Origin: Collinsella sp. TM10-22
GTDB taxonomy: Bacteria; Actinomycetota; Coriobacteriia; Coriobacteriales; Coriobacteriaceae
Assembly (NCBI RefSeq): GCF_003466125.1
Contig: NZ_QSOC01000004.1
Location: 124,001-188,000 of the forward strand
DNA length: 64,000 nucleotides
Reading direction: 5' to 3'
In this document: piece after piece, positions 43,613 to 52,181 of the stretch
Layout: the number at the start of each line of letters is the position of its first letter
How positions within the stretch are numbered: position 1 is the stretch's first letter
Position numbers and translations under genes: made by a program
Notes under the pieces: generated by a model
What the model was told of the DNA's origin: nothing
Seen by the model: only the letters and a program-made list of their open reading frames with translations
Database searches by the model: none

Positions 43613-43738
43613 ATGACCGGTCTGATTGATTTCGTGAGGCTTCTGACCGCTTTTGCCTCGTTCTTCACAGCGCTTGTCGGCCTTTCCGAGGCACTCAAGC
43701 AGCGTTCGAAGCGCAACAGAAGGGGTCGCCGCCGCTAA
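43613..43738 (+). CDS. Small membrane peptide, putative type I / holin-like toxin
   Basis: A 41-aa peptide: a hydrophobic helix (residues 3-27; LIDFVRLLTAFASFFTALVGL) followed by a strongly basic tail (KQRSKRNRRGRRR). The shape, length and position match the small holin-like toxins (Hol_Tox) and TisB/TxpA-type peptides. The start ATG at 43613 lies 8 bases behind GGGAGG. A short stem, CCTCC with GGAGG, could mask the ribosome binding site. A GC hairpin (GGGCAGC-like, about 43765-43800) follows. An antisense RNA antitoxin is expected but not recognised. With the SOS-like box upstream, an SOS-induced toxin is suggested. Confidence 0.55.
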   Translation: MTGLIDFVRLLTAFASFFTALVGLSEALKQRSKRNRRGRRR

Positions 43739-43867
43739 GGCGTTGACCCCCTAATGCAAACAACGGCGCTGCCCAGCCAGCTACAACTTGGGCTGCCGTC
43801 GACACTATTCTACCCACGAATGCCATTTCGGACAATCGGTAATGCCGATTCAAAAGGTGGGCGGGGC

Positions 43868-43893
43868 GTGACAAAGGGACAGTCCCTTCGTCA
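43868..43893. repeat. GGGACA-core palindrome R11
   Basis: GTGACAAAGGGACAGTCCC followed by TTCGTCAC, reaching the helicase stop codon at 43891. It is nearly the same as R12 at 58852. Confidence 0.65.
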
Positions 43894-46800
43894 CATTCCG
43901 GGGTTCTCGACTAGCCAATGCTCGTAAGCGCGTTGCACGATCTCGGCTTTGTCGGCCTTTTTGCGACAGCTCTTCTGCTCCTCGATAGCAAGCTCATGGG
44001 CATCGCTCTGCTCAAAAGCGCCGGTATCCCAAGCACCGTGTTCAATGCGCGACCATACGGCATCGATGAGTTGTTCGAGCTCGGCAATGTCGTCGGCGTT
44101 GGCGGTTGTCGCGAACGGCGGGCGGAGCTCGCCCGTTGTCTTGTCGGGTTCTACATAGTAGTCGCCCATGGAAGTGACGGTGTAGCCATAAAACTCGGGT
44201 GACGCTTCGACCAGCAGTTTGTAAAACTTGAGCTGACGATGGTAGCCTGCAGGGACTTCTTTGCCAAAGCCAGTCTTGTAGTCAACAATCTGCACCGTTT
44301 TAGCTGCATCGTCAACGAGGAGCAGGTCGAGAAAACCAAAGAGCGGAGTTCCTTCGGTGGTCAGGCACTGCATGCTCGCTTCCGTGATGCAACGGAAGCC
44401 GCGCACGTGCTCGACAAGCCAGGGGACGAATGCACGACAAATGCGTTCGAAGCGCTCCGAATAGCGATGGACGTCCTCGGGGGCAAAATCGAGCCACGAA
44501 ATCTGCTGGCGATACTCGGCCTCAATTGTCTCAATCGCCGCCTCGCCATCGGCTGCCATTCTATTAACGATCTCCTCGAACATCGCGTGAACGATGGTGC
44601 CGAATTCGGTTTGGATCGTGGGCGCCGTGGGCAGACGCACAATCTGCTTCTCGGGGAAGTGCTGGCTATTTGCACACCCAGGCTCGTACGTCACAAAGTT
44701 GTTGAGTGCTGTGGCAGAAAGAAACTTTACGTCGGTATGAGGCTCCAGAAGCGCGCGGAGCTCGGGCGTATCGAGCACGTAGTTGTCGCGCCACTCGGTT
44801 TCGATTGCAACGCTGAGCTGGTCTGCTTCAGCAGAAACCTCGCAAGAGTCGATAAGCCCCGTGAGCTCCTGCAGTGCCGACCCGCCGGCACGGTATAGCT
44901 CGAGGTGTCGTTTAGCGCGCGTGATGGCGACAAATAGCAGGCGGCGCGCGTCGTCATCATCCTTTTCATCGCGAATAAGCAGGTTGGACGGGTACAAGCT
45001 CATGCCGCCAGCGCCTTTGTGCCAAGTGGAGTCGTCGGCATCGAGCAGGTAGACGCAGTCGAATTCCAGGCCCTTAGAGCTATGGGCGCTGGTGAGGCGA
45101 ACAGCTCCCGGCGTGCCGAGGTCGATGGATGCGTCGATGCTCACGCCAAACTTTTGAGCGGCATCGAGCTTGTCGACAATATCGGGCAGGCGAAGCGCGC
45201 GTCCCATACGGCGCGCGTCTCCCATTTCACCTTCAGCAAAGGTGAGCAGGGCGCGGATGCCGGCATTGAATTCGGCTGCGCCCAGCGGATTTTGTTCCTT
45301 GCAGTCCTGATAATAGCCAAGGCTGCGCTCGACAATTCTAAAGAGCAGTGGCCTGACAGGGGAGGCGCTGGCTTCGGCCGCCCACTGCATAAGGCCGTCG
45401 TACAGCTCTTTGACGCGGACGTTATCGCTCTCGTGCATGGTGGTCATCCAGTCGCCGCGATGCTCACGCTTGGCGTTGAGCGCAAACGCCACGGATGACG
45501 GATGATCTCCACCCAGCTCGGTGGCGCAAATGATCTGGGGGAGATAGCTGCTTGCCAGCCCTTTTTGCCCGCGCGCAAGCGCAGTAACGCAACGCAGCAG
45601 TGCCAACGTCGTCTGCATACGCTCGGAGGCAAAGAGATTCTGCCGCTCGCGATACGAAAACGGCACGTTCTCCTTAACGAGGAAGGGAATCAGCGAGCGC
45701 AATGCGGCGTGTTTGGCAGAGATGACTGCAATTCCTTCATCGGGATCTTCGCAGTCATCGAGGTAGCCAGCATCAATCCTCTGCCTAATGCTCGCGGCGA
45801 CGGCGGCGTATTCCTCGGCTTTGCCGGTGTAGACGTTCTCGCTAAAGCTGACCTGATCGCCTTGAGGCTTAAAGGCTTCGATTGACTTATTCGAGCTGGC
45901 GTCGAGGCGATATTCAATTTGCCGTGCGATAGCTTGACCAAGCTCAACGATGGCGGGCGTGGAGCGATAGTTGGTCTTGAGCACGATGCTCCGGGGCGAG
46001 AACTCGGCCGCAAACTGGTTGGCACACTCGATCGTGGCGCCCTGAAAACGCATGATGGCCTGGTCGTCATCGCCGACGGCCATGATATTGGGCGAATCAA
46101 CGCCGTCGCAGAGCAGCTCGATGATGCGCATCTGTGCACCATTGGTGTCCTGGAACTCGTCAACTTGGATATAGGTATAGGTGTCCTGGAGCACTTGGCG
46201 TAGCGCGTCGTTGTGCTCGACGGCGTTAACAAAGTCGCCGATCATATCGTCGTAATCGTAGAGATGATGCTGGTCAAGCTCATTCTGGTAGCGACGCGCA
46301 ACGTCGCAAGCAGCCTTAAGTCGCTCGCTCTGCTCCGCAATCTTAAAGGTGCGCCCCTGAGAGTTGCTGCCTCCAAAGAAGGCATCGCGCACCTTGGTGT
46401 ATCCCGAGGATTTACCCTTTTCGTCGATGAGCTCGGTGCGGCGAACGGTATCGCGCAGTTCAAGGATATAGGGCACATACGTGCCGGCAGGACAGTCGAT
46501 CGGGCGGGTGAGCGATGTGGGCGCCATGCCCCAGGCACGCTCGACCTCTTCTTCAAAGCGTTCTGCCAACGCAGCGCTTGCCCTTTCGCAGGCGAGCGTA
46601 AGCAGCTCGGAATGTTCGGTGAGCCAGGTAGCGGCGTCGATATTCTGCTGCGCGATGGCGCTCAGCGTGTCGTAGTCCAGGCCACTGCGTTTGATTTTGG
46701 AGACAAAGCCGATCATCTTACCGATGTTTTGCGCAGGCATATCGGGTGACCCTCCGCCCAGCGGAGAACCAAAGGGCAGCGATTTGAGCAGCCGATCAAA

Positions 46801-47178
46801 AATCTCTTGCTGGTGCAGGCTGGTAACAAGCGTGTCGGTCGAAGGGCGCACGAAGTGCTCGGGATAGCGCGACCTGATGCTGCTTGCAAATCCGTGGAAC
46901 GTGCTAACTTCGATGCCGTAGGCGTCGCGCCCGATGAGCTCAATCAGGCGTTTGCGCATGGCTTCCGCGCCCGCCTCGGTATAGGTGAGGCAGAGGATGT
47001 TGCGCGGGGCGGCATCGCGCTTGGCCAGGATGTTCGCCGCGCGCAGACTCAGTAACTGCGTCTTGCCGGTGCCGGGACCGGCAATGACGAGCAACGGACC
47101 ATCTAGGCATTCGACGGCCTCGCGCTGTTCGGGGTTTAGTCGGTCGAGCGATGCGATGAGTTCGGGGGTCATGTTCAT
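43891..47178 (-). CDS. UvrD/AddA-like helicase with C-terminal PD-(D/E)XK nuclease domain
   Basis: A 1095-aa superfamily 1A helicase. The Q-motif LNPEQREAV precedes Walker A AGPGTGKT (residues 33-40). Helicase motifs follow: QVDEFQDTN (II), GDDDQAIMRFQGA (III) and LKTNYRS (IV); TSAHSSKGLEFDCVYL and FVAITRAKRHLEL are V-VI. The last 250 residues form a RecB-like nuclease: GFLDLLLVDD, then VDYKTG, then a Gln-Leu helix. AddB is not adjacent, so it works either alone or as another exonuclease. The ATG at 47178 lies 7 bp after the WYL gene stop, so the two are one operon. Its 3' end meets palindrome R11. Confidence 0.88.
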   Translation of the reverse strand: MNMTPELIASLDRLNPEQREAVECLDGPLLVIAGPGTGKTQLLSLRAANILAKRDAAPRNILCLTYTEAGAEAMRKRLIELIGRDAYGIEVSTFHGFASSIRSRYPEHFVRPSTDTLVTSLHQQEIFDRLLKSLPFGSPLGGGSPDMPAQNIGKMIGFVSKIKRSGLDYDTLSAIAQQNIDAATWLTEHSELLTLACERASAALAERFEEEVERAWGMAPTSLTRPIDCPAGTYVPYILELRDTVRRTELIDEKGKSSGYTKVRDAFFGGSNSQGRTFKIAEQSERLKAACDVARRYQNELDQHHLYDYDDMIGDFVNAVEHNDALRQVLQDTYTYIQVDEFQDTNGAQMRIIELLCDGVDSPNIMAVGDDDQAIMRFQGATIECANQFAAEFSPRSIVLKTNYRSTPAIVELGQAIARQIEYRLDASSNKSIEAFKPQGDQVSFSENVYTGKAEEYAAVAASIRQRIDAGYLDDCEDPDEGIAVISAKHAALRSLIPFLVKENVPFSYRERQNLFASERMQTTLALLRCVTALARGQKGLASSYLPQIICATELGGDHPSSVAFALNAKREHRGDWMTTMHESDNVRVKELYDGLMQWAAEASASPVRPLLFRIVERSLGYYQDCKEQNPLGAAEFNAGIRALLTFAEGEMGDARRMGRALRLPDIVDKLDAAQKFGVSIDASIDLGTPGAVRLTSAHSSKGLEFDCVYLLDADDSTWHKGAGGMSLYPSNLLIRDEKDDDDARRLLFVAITRAKRHLELYRAGGSALQELTGLIDSCEVSAEADQLSVAIETEWRDNYVLDTPELRALLEPHTDVKFLSATALNNFVTYEPGCANSQHFPEKQIVRLPTAPTIQTEFGTIVHAMFEEIVNRMAADGEAAIETIEAEYRQQISWLDFAPEDVHRYSERFERICRAFVPWLVEHVRGFRCITEASMQCLTTEGTPLFGFLDLLLVDDAAKTVQIVDYKTGFGKEVPAGYHRQLKFYKLLVEASPEFYGYTVTSMGDYYVEPDKTTGELRPPFATTANADDIAELEQLIDAVWSRIEHGAWDTGAFEQSDAHELAIEEQKSCRKKADKAEIVQRAYEHWLVENPGM

Positions 47179-47185
47179 GGCAGTA

Positions 47186-48196
47186 TTACCTGTCTTCCTG
47201 GTAGAGTGCACGCGTGCTATCGAGATAGTCGAGATATGTGTCGATGGCACTTTGCGGCTGAACGATTTTAATGTAGGTGCTGAGTTGCAGCAGCCAGCCA
47301 AAGAACTGCGGCGACAGTGGGGCTTTGACGGTCGCCAGCAAGCGCCCATCCTGGTTCTCAAACACAACGGCGTCGAGCCCGAACTTGTCGATGAGCGGGT
47401 TCATCGCACGATCGTCGAGTTCCAGTACCACGGTGGTTTTGTCGGCAGCATAAACACCAAATGATGGTGAAACGTGATCCTCAAGCACATAGCCCGCAAT
47501 ACGCGGATCTTTGGTCGCGGACTCTTCGGACACCGCAACGTCGAGCATACGATCGACGCGATAAGGCGTGAACGGCTGATGACCCGAGCCGGCATTAGCC
47601 CATTTATCTCGAAACCCGATCATGTAATAGAGTTCGTCGGAGTAGATAAGGCGCACGGGTGTGAGCTCGTAGGCCTTTCCGTCATGATTAAGGGCCTTTT
47701 GCTTGGCGGCGTCGTAGTGGAAGTAACGAAACCGAATCTTGCGTTTTTCGCGCATAGCCTGCTGAATCAAGTCGATGTTGAGCAGGGCATCGGAGTTTTG
47801 CATCTTCACGCGCGAAGGCACATCGACGCGCTTGTGCATCAGCTCGCGTTCGTCCAGGCTGGCGAGGCTCTGCAGCTTGCCGATGAGGTGGTCGGTCAAC
47901 TCATCGGTCAAAAACGGCGAACTCTGCACGGCGTCAACAAGCATGATGAGCTCTTGCAGGTCGAGCGGGCGCGAAGCCAGGGCCCATTCCCTGCCACCGC
48001 GCTGGTCAATATCAAGTCCAAAGTCGCGAAGTGTTTGCAGGTCGCGATAGATGGCCTTTCGTTCGGCCTCAAGATCGTGATAGGCGAGCTCCTCGATGAT
48101 CTGCTGTGTTGTGAGCCCGTGCGCGCTGTCGGTCTTTTCCATCAAGGTTTTAAGCAGGAACAGAAGCCTGAGCTTTTGATTTGGTCTGTTCGCCAC
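47186..48196 (-). CDS. WYL-domain transcriptional regulator
   Basis: A 336-aa protein with an N-terminal winged helix-turn-helix (about residues 10-60, NQKLRLLFLLKTLMEKTD then TQQIIEELAYHDLEAERKAIYRDL) and a C-terminal WYL domain (about 120-220). The core motif appears as MIGFRDKWANAG. WYL regulators bind DNA or nucleotide ligands and often control genome-defence or DNA-repair genes. The start is a GTG at 48196 after AAAGGAGA. It is the first gene of a two-gene operon with the helicase-nuclease and is divergent from rtcB. Confidence 0.85.
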   Translation of the reverse strand: MANRPNQKLRLLFLLKTLMEKTDSAHGLTTQQIIEELAYHDLEAERKAIYRDLQTLRDFGLDIDQRGGREWALASRPLDLQELIMLVDAVQSSPFLTDELTDHLIGKLQSLASLDERELMHKRVDVPSRVKMQNSDALLNIDLIQQAMREKRKIRFRYFHYDAAKQKALNHDGKAYELTPVRLIYSDELYYMIGFRDKWANAGSGHQPFTPYRVDRMLDVAVSEESATKDPRIAGYVLEDHVSPSFGVYAADKTTVVLELDDRAMNPLIDKFGLDAVVFENQDGRLLATVKAPLSPQFFGWLLQLSTYIKIVQPQSAIDTYLDYLDSTRALYQEDR

Positions 48197-48418
48197 GTTG
48201 TCTCCTTTCGCCGGCAGGGTAACAGCCGAAGATACAAAACAAGACCCGTTATTGGGACTCATTGTAGCCCGCGCGACCGTAGTATTCGCAGCAATAAGAG
48301 TCCGAATAGGGCGAAAGGTGGTTAAACGGAAATCGGCGGTTTGGCTGGCTGGTGTGACATGCGCTCTATTGGCTTGGGGCCGGTTCCGGTTTACAAGGAT
48401 CAGAACAGGAGAGATGCG

Positions 48419-49516
48419 ATGGCAGACATCAAAGTCTTTGCCGAGAATCTTGAGGATTCAACCAAGGAGCAGATCGAGGAGATTTCCAGCTGCCCGGCGT
48501 TTGAAGGCGCCAAGATCCGCATCATGCCCGATGCCCATAAGGGCAAGGGCTGCGTGATTGGCTTTACGGCAAACTTGGGCGACAAGGTGATTCCCAACCT
48601 GGTGGGGGTCGACATCGGATGCGGGATGTATTGTGTGCCGCTTGCGGAGACCATTGCGCGCGACGACCTCATTCAGTTCAATCGCGATGTGAAGCGCGCG
48701 GTGCCCACGGGCTTTAGCCTTCATCGCGATCCTGCCTGCGTACTCGCGGACTTTGACATGGAGTCGCGTGATTGGCTGCAGGATAAACGCAAGGTTGAGC
48801 GCTCCATGGGCACGCTGGGCGGCGGCAACCACTTCATTGAACTCGACGAGGACGAGGATGGGTGCCAATATCTGGTCGTGCACACCGGCTCGCGCAACAT
48901 GGGCAAGCAGACGGCGGAGCACCATCAGACGCTGGCGCAGAAGACGTGCACGGCAGACATCCCCGACGAGCTTAAGTATCTCGTGGGAGATCTTTCTGCC
49001 GAGTATCTCGTCGATATGCATAACTGCCAACGCTTCTCGAATCAGAACCGCAAGGCGATTGTCGCACAGATCGTTGAGCGTACGGGAATTCGACTCGACG
49101 GCGACGGCTTTACTACCATGCACAACTACATCTCGGAAGGTGGCATGATTCGCAAGGGCGCCATTAGCGCTCATGCGGGCGAGATGGTGCTGATTCCGTT
49201 TAACATGCGCGACGGTGCCGTTATTGCGCGCGGCAAGGGAAACGAGGACTGGAACTGCTCGGCGCCGCACGGGACGGGTCGCGCGATGAGCCGCACCAAA
49301 GCGTTCCAAACGCTCGATACCGGGTCGTTCGTTAACGAGATGCGCGATGCCGGCATCTACTGTCCGAGCGCATGCGAGACGACGCTCGATGAGTCGCCCG
49401 AAGCGTATAAGCCTGCGGAGGATGTACTGAGACTCATGGACCCGACGGTCGATGTTGTTCACCGACTCAAGCCGATTTGGAATTTTAAGGCTACTGGTAA
49501 ACGTGGTGGGCGTTAG
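48419..49516 (+). CDS. rtcB: RtcB family RNA ligase
   Basis: A 365-aa RtcB-type RNA 3'-phosphate ligase, one that joins 2',3'-cyclic phosphate or 3'-phosphate ends to 5'-OH. IMPDAHKGKG (residues 35-44), GVDIGCGM with metal Cys68, GGGNHFIEL, and HNYISEGG...RKGAISAHAGE are conserved. The guanylylated His lies in APHGTGRAMSR. The short form resembles the RtcB2/RtcB-like group, and no archease is adjacent. The frame opens at 48341; the ATG at 48419 lies behind AGGAGAG. The next gene starts 10 bp after it. Confidence 0.93.
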   Translation: MADIKVFAENLEDSTKEQIEEISSCPAFEGAKIRIMPDAHKGKGCVIGFTANLGDKVIPNLVGVDIGCGMYCVPLAETIARDDLIQFNRDVKRAVPTGFSLHRDPACVLADFDMESRDWLQDKRKVERSMGTLGGGNHFIELDEDEDGCQYLVVHTGSRNMGKQTAEHHQTLAQKTCTADIPDELKYLVGDLSAEYLVDMHNCQRFSNQNRKAIVAQIVERTGIRLDGDGFTTMHNYISEGGMIRKGAISAHAGEMVLIPFNMRDGAVIARGKGNEDWNCSAPHGTGRAMSRTKAFQTLDTGSFVNEMRDAGIYCPSACETTLDESPEAYKPAEDVLRLMDPTVDVVHRLKPIWNFKATGKRGGR

Positions 49517-49526
49517 GAGGGTTGCG

Positions 49527-50390
49527 ATGACGCTAAAGATGGACTCCAGGGACGACCGAATTGGACGCTCCGTGAGCATGGACGAGATGCTGAGCTTCTC
49601 GGGCGTGATGTCGCCGTCCGCGAATCGGTGTGGCGGGAATCGTGGAGAGCGTGATGATGAGGGTTTTGACCTCAGCGGTTTCCGCAACCGACTGGCTTCT
49701 GGACTCGACCGTGGTGTGGAGACGTCGCTTTTCGAAACTCCTCGTGTGTTGAAAACCGGTATGTCGGTTGATGATGCGCTAGGCGGTGGCGTTGGGTTGG
49801 GCAAGCTCAGCGTGATTGGCGGTGCGCATGAAGACGTTTCGAACGTGCTGACACACGCGGTACTGCGCTTGAGCGAGCAGTGCGCTGTGCTTTACGTGCC
49901 GATTCGGGAGCGTGAAGAGGATGCGATTGCCCGGCTTATTCGCGCCGAGATGGATGACAAGGTGTCAGAGGATCCCGAGGAACAACAGGTTGAGACAATC
50001 CGCGCAACGATGCGCCTCAAGCAGCGCAACTTGGGCATCTTTGCCGAAGACAACATGACCATGGACCTTTTAACGAGCTGGTTGCTCGGCGACCAAACGT
50101 GGAACAGAGCAGTGCTAAAGGACGCCGTAGTCGTAATCGACGGACTCGAAATGCTCGACGACAACCGCCCGGTAAATGTGATCCTGCGCGACCTGCGCAA
50201 CATGCTCAGCCCAACATCCGCCATCCTGGCAGGTTGCTTTGCGGCGGAGGGCCAAGACAACGATGTGGCATTCGCCGAGACCCACTGCAATGCAGACGCT
50301 TTAGTCTGCATACTTCATGGGGATCAGGTCGACAAAGACGACGTAAAGCTCATTTATAGGCGTGTTCTCAGTTGGAGCTCAATGCGGTGA
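49527..50390 (+). CDS. Degenerate DnaB/RecA-like ATPase
   Basis: A 287-aa protein. From about residue 75 it resembles the RecA-fold C-terminal domain of DnaB helicase: VLKTGMSVDDALGGGVGLGKLSVIGG matches the DnaB entry motif. The Walker A lysine motif (GKT/S) is replaced by GGAHEDVSN, while a Walker B-like strand, DAVVVIDGLEML, remains. The last third has a RecA-like DALVCILHG. It is likely unable to bind ATP in the usual way. The N-terminal 70 residues are low-complexity. It follows rtcB by 10 bp with AGGAGG, so it is cotranscribed with the RNA ligase. Function unknown. Confidence 0.6.
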   Translation: MTLKMDSRDDRIGRSVSMDEMLSFSGVMSPSANRCGGNRGERDDEGFDLSGFRNRLASGLDRGVETSLFETPRVLKTGMSVDDALGGGVGLGKLSVIGGAHEDVSNVLTHAVLRLSEQCAVLYVPIREREEDAIARLIRAEMDDKVSEDPEEQQVETIRATMRLKQRNLGIFAEDNMTMDLLTSWLLGDQTWNRAVLKDAVVVIDGLEMLDDNRPVNVILRDLRNMLSPTSAILAGCFAAEGQDNDVAFAETHCNADALVCILHGDQVDKDDVKLIYRRVLSWSSMR

Positions 50391-50777
50391 CGGTTTGGCC
50401 CCGAGACACGTGTGCCTCGGGGGTCATTTTGTTATTAGGGGATGGAAAACTGTATTCAACGCAGGAGACGTAACCATCGATGCAATCCGCGACCATCTGG
50501 ACTAGGGACAGGGTGATAGGGCAATGATTACGTTCGTGCAAAAATTCTTGCAGCTTCGAACCGTTGCATCCAATGTCCGAAGAGCCCCTTGCGCCCAATT
50601 TGACCTGCTACAGCCAAGCCTGTGAAAAGCGTTTCAGCACATAGTTATTAATCCGCAGGGGCCTGTTGCCTGCAAAACCACACCGCTAGCCTAAATGTTG
50701 CCTGTTGGGAAGGCCGGGCGAATTAGCCTTGTATCGTAGGACGTTTGAGATGCCGAAGTATCGAAAGGGATGCTGCA
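50391..50777. other. 387-bp non-coding stretch
   Basis: It holds a terminator at its start (50398-50423, then TCATTTTGTTATT). The rest has no open frame that I would defend and no convincing repeat. Composition falls towards that of the AT-rich gene that follows. Confidence 0.5.
50398..50423 (+). terminator. Terminator of the rtcB operon
   Basis: CCCCGAG-acacgtgtgc-CTCGGGG followed by TCATTTTGTT, 8 bp after the stop of the DnaB-like gene. Confidence 0.7.
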
Positions 50778-51989
50778 ATGAGTTGGGAAAATGTTGAAAT
50801 TAACAGAGAAAAGCTAATGGATGTTAAGGGAGTGCTTCAGTTATCGGCGGATTTCTCTCCAATCATTCAGAACCAGATGTTCGATGTCGATATGCATGGA
50901 TTCCCAGTCTTTACAGATAAGAACATGGCATTATTGAATATGTTGTTTGACAACGATGTTGCGTATGCCAAGGTCGCAGAGTCTAGCTATGAAAAAGAAA
51001 TGAAAAAAATATTTAAGGGGATGTTCAATTCGGCCACTCCAGAGGAACAGCAAACGAACATCCGACGTGCTGTCTATCGAGTTAATAGGGATAACTCGAC
51101 AAGCTTGCCAACTCTGTCCGGAAGTAAAAAGGAAAGCGCGTCTAAGAAGCCAACACAGAAATATATCGTTGAGCTACTGAAAATATCGAGCGGAGAACGG
51201 CTAGATGGAAAAGAGCCGGACAAAAAAGCCGAGAACAAGGAGCTTGAAAGTAAGCTGACGGGTGGGTCCTTGCTTACAGCTCGGGCAATTATTGACATGA
51301 TTCCATTTGATCGCAATTCGAACAAAGCTGTCGAGAACGCCCTTTTGGCGGGCGAAGCTGACTTGGTTTATAAAATTGCTCACGCAGCCGAAGAAGCAGT
51401 AAATAACGCGTTGATACGGGAAGCAGAGGAGAAGAATGATACGGGCACTGCCGTAAATAGGGTCGACAAGAACAATTTTTCTTTTGCCACCAAATTCTGT
51501 CACCACGCATGCAGAAGAATAGGTGGGGGATATGGCAAGTACTGTATTTATGATTCAGTGGTCCATGAATTTCTTCCTTATTACGCGTGCGAATATTTAG
51601 ATGCTGATACCCTCGGCAAAATTTGTGGGTTCAAACCAGAGCGCACTACGTTTAAAGAGCAATACAAGAAAGTAAATGAGCAAATTGAAGCATGGAAGCG
51701 ACTCTCGGCTCAAGATGCTTCTGAAAAAGGCGAAGGCTATGGATACGAGTGCTATCGAAATCTGTATGATGCGGTTCTCGACGCCATCAATAGATGGAGG
51801 GATGCTTGGAGGCTTTGCCCAGATAGCCAAAGCTGCGTAATTCATCATCACTTGGATGGTGATCAATGCGAGAAGTTGGATTATTGCAATTTCGATCGTT
51901 TTGTTTGGTATTTCTTTAAAAATCAATGGCGCAAGGAAAAGGCAAAAGAACTGCTAAAAGATTGGGGAGAACTTCCTTACAACTTATAG
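50778..51989 (+). CDS. Hypothetical protein in an AT-rich island
   Basis: A 403-aa soluble protein of unknown function. GC content is roughly 43% by eye, far below the window average, and codon use differs, so recent acquisition is likely. Residues 111-160 are Lys/Ser/Glu-rich and probably a linker. The most distinctive block is SFATKFCHHA (235-244) followed by IYDSVVHEF (257-265). The pattern S-x-A-x-K-[FY]...IYDS recurs in uncharacterised proteins seen near defence genes, but I cannot name a family. The start at 50778 follows AAAGGGA. Single gene with its own terminator. Confidence 0.55.
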   Translation: MSWENVEINREKLMDVKGVLQLSADFSPIIQNQMFDVDMHGFPVFTDKNMALLNMLFDNDVAYAKVAESSYEKEMKKIFKGMFNSATPEEQQTNIRRAVYRVNRDNSTSLPTLSGSKKESASKKPTQKYIVELLKISSGERLDGKEPDKKAENKELESKLTGGSLLTARAIIDMIPFDRNSNKAVENALLAGEADLVYKIAHAAEEAVNNALIREAEEKNDTGTAVNRVDKNNFSFATKFCHHACRRIGGGYGKYCIYDSVVHEFLPYYACEYLDADTLGKICGFKPERTTFKEQYKKVNEQIEAWKRLSAQDASEKGEGYGYECYRNLYDAVLDAINRWRDAWRLCPDSQSCVIHHHLDGDQCEKLDYCNFDRFVWYFFKNQWRKEKAKELLKDWGELPYNL

Positions 51990-52022
51990 CTATGAATCCG
52001 AACGGTCCCAGACGTTCTTCCT

Positions 52023-52056
52023 GGAGTTGCGCCTTTTTCGGGAGCAACTCCTTTTT
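52023..52056 (+). terminator. Terminator of the AT-rich gene
   Basis: GGAGTTGC pairs with GCAACTCC and is followed by TTTTT. A second hairpin (GGGGTATCGGC with GCCGATGCCCC) at 52099-52124 is followed by TATTTTA and may back it up. Confidence 0.75.
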
Positions 52057-52181
52057 CTCTAGACCCAGGCTTTTAGGACGAATAGTGTGCCCACGTCAGG
52101 GGTATCGGCGCAGGCCGATGCCCCTATTTTAGCTGCTAAATCCACGGAGTATCTGCTGTCTTTGAAGCTCTGCAGGATCCG

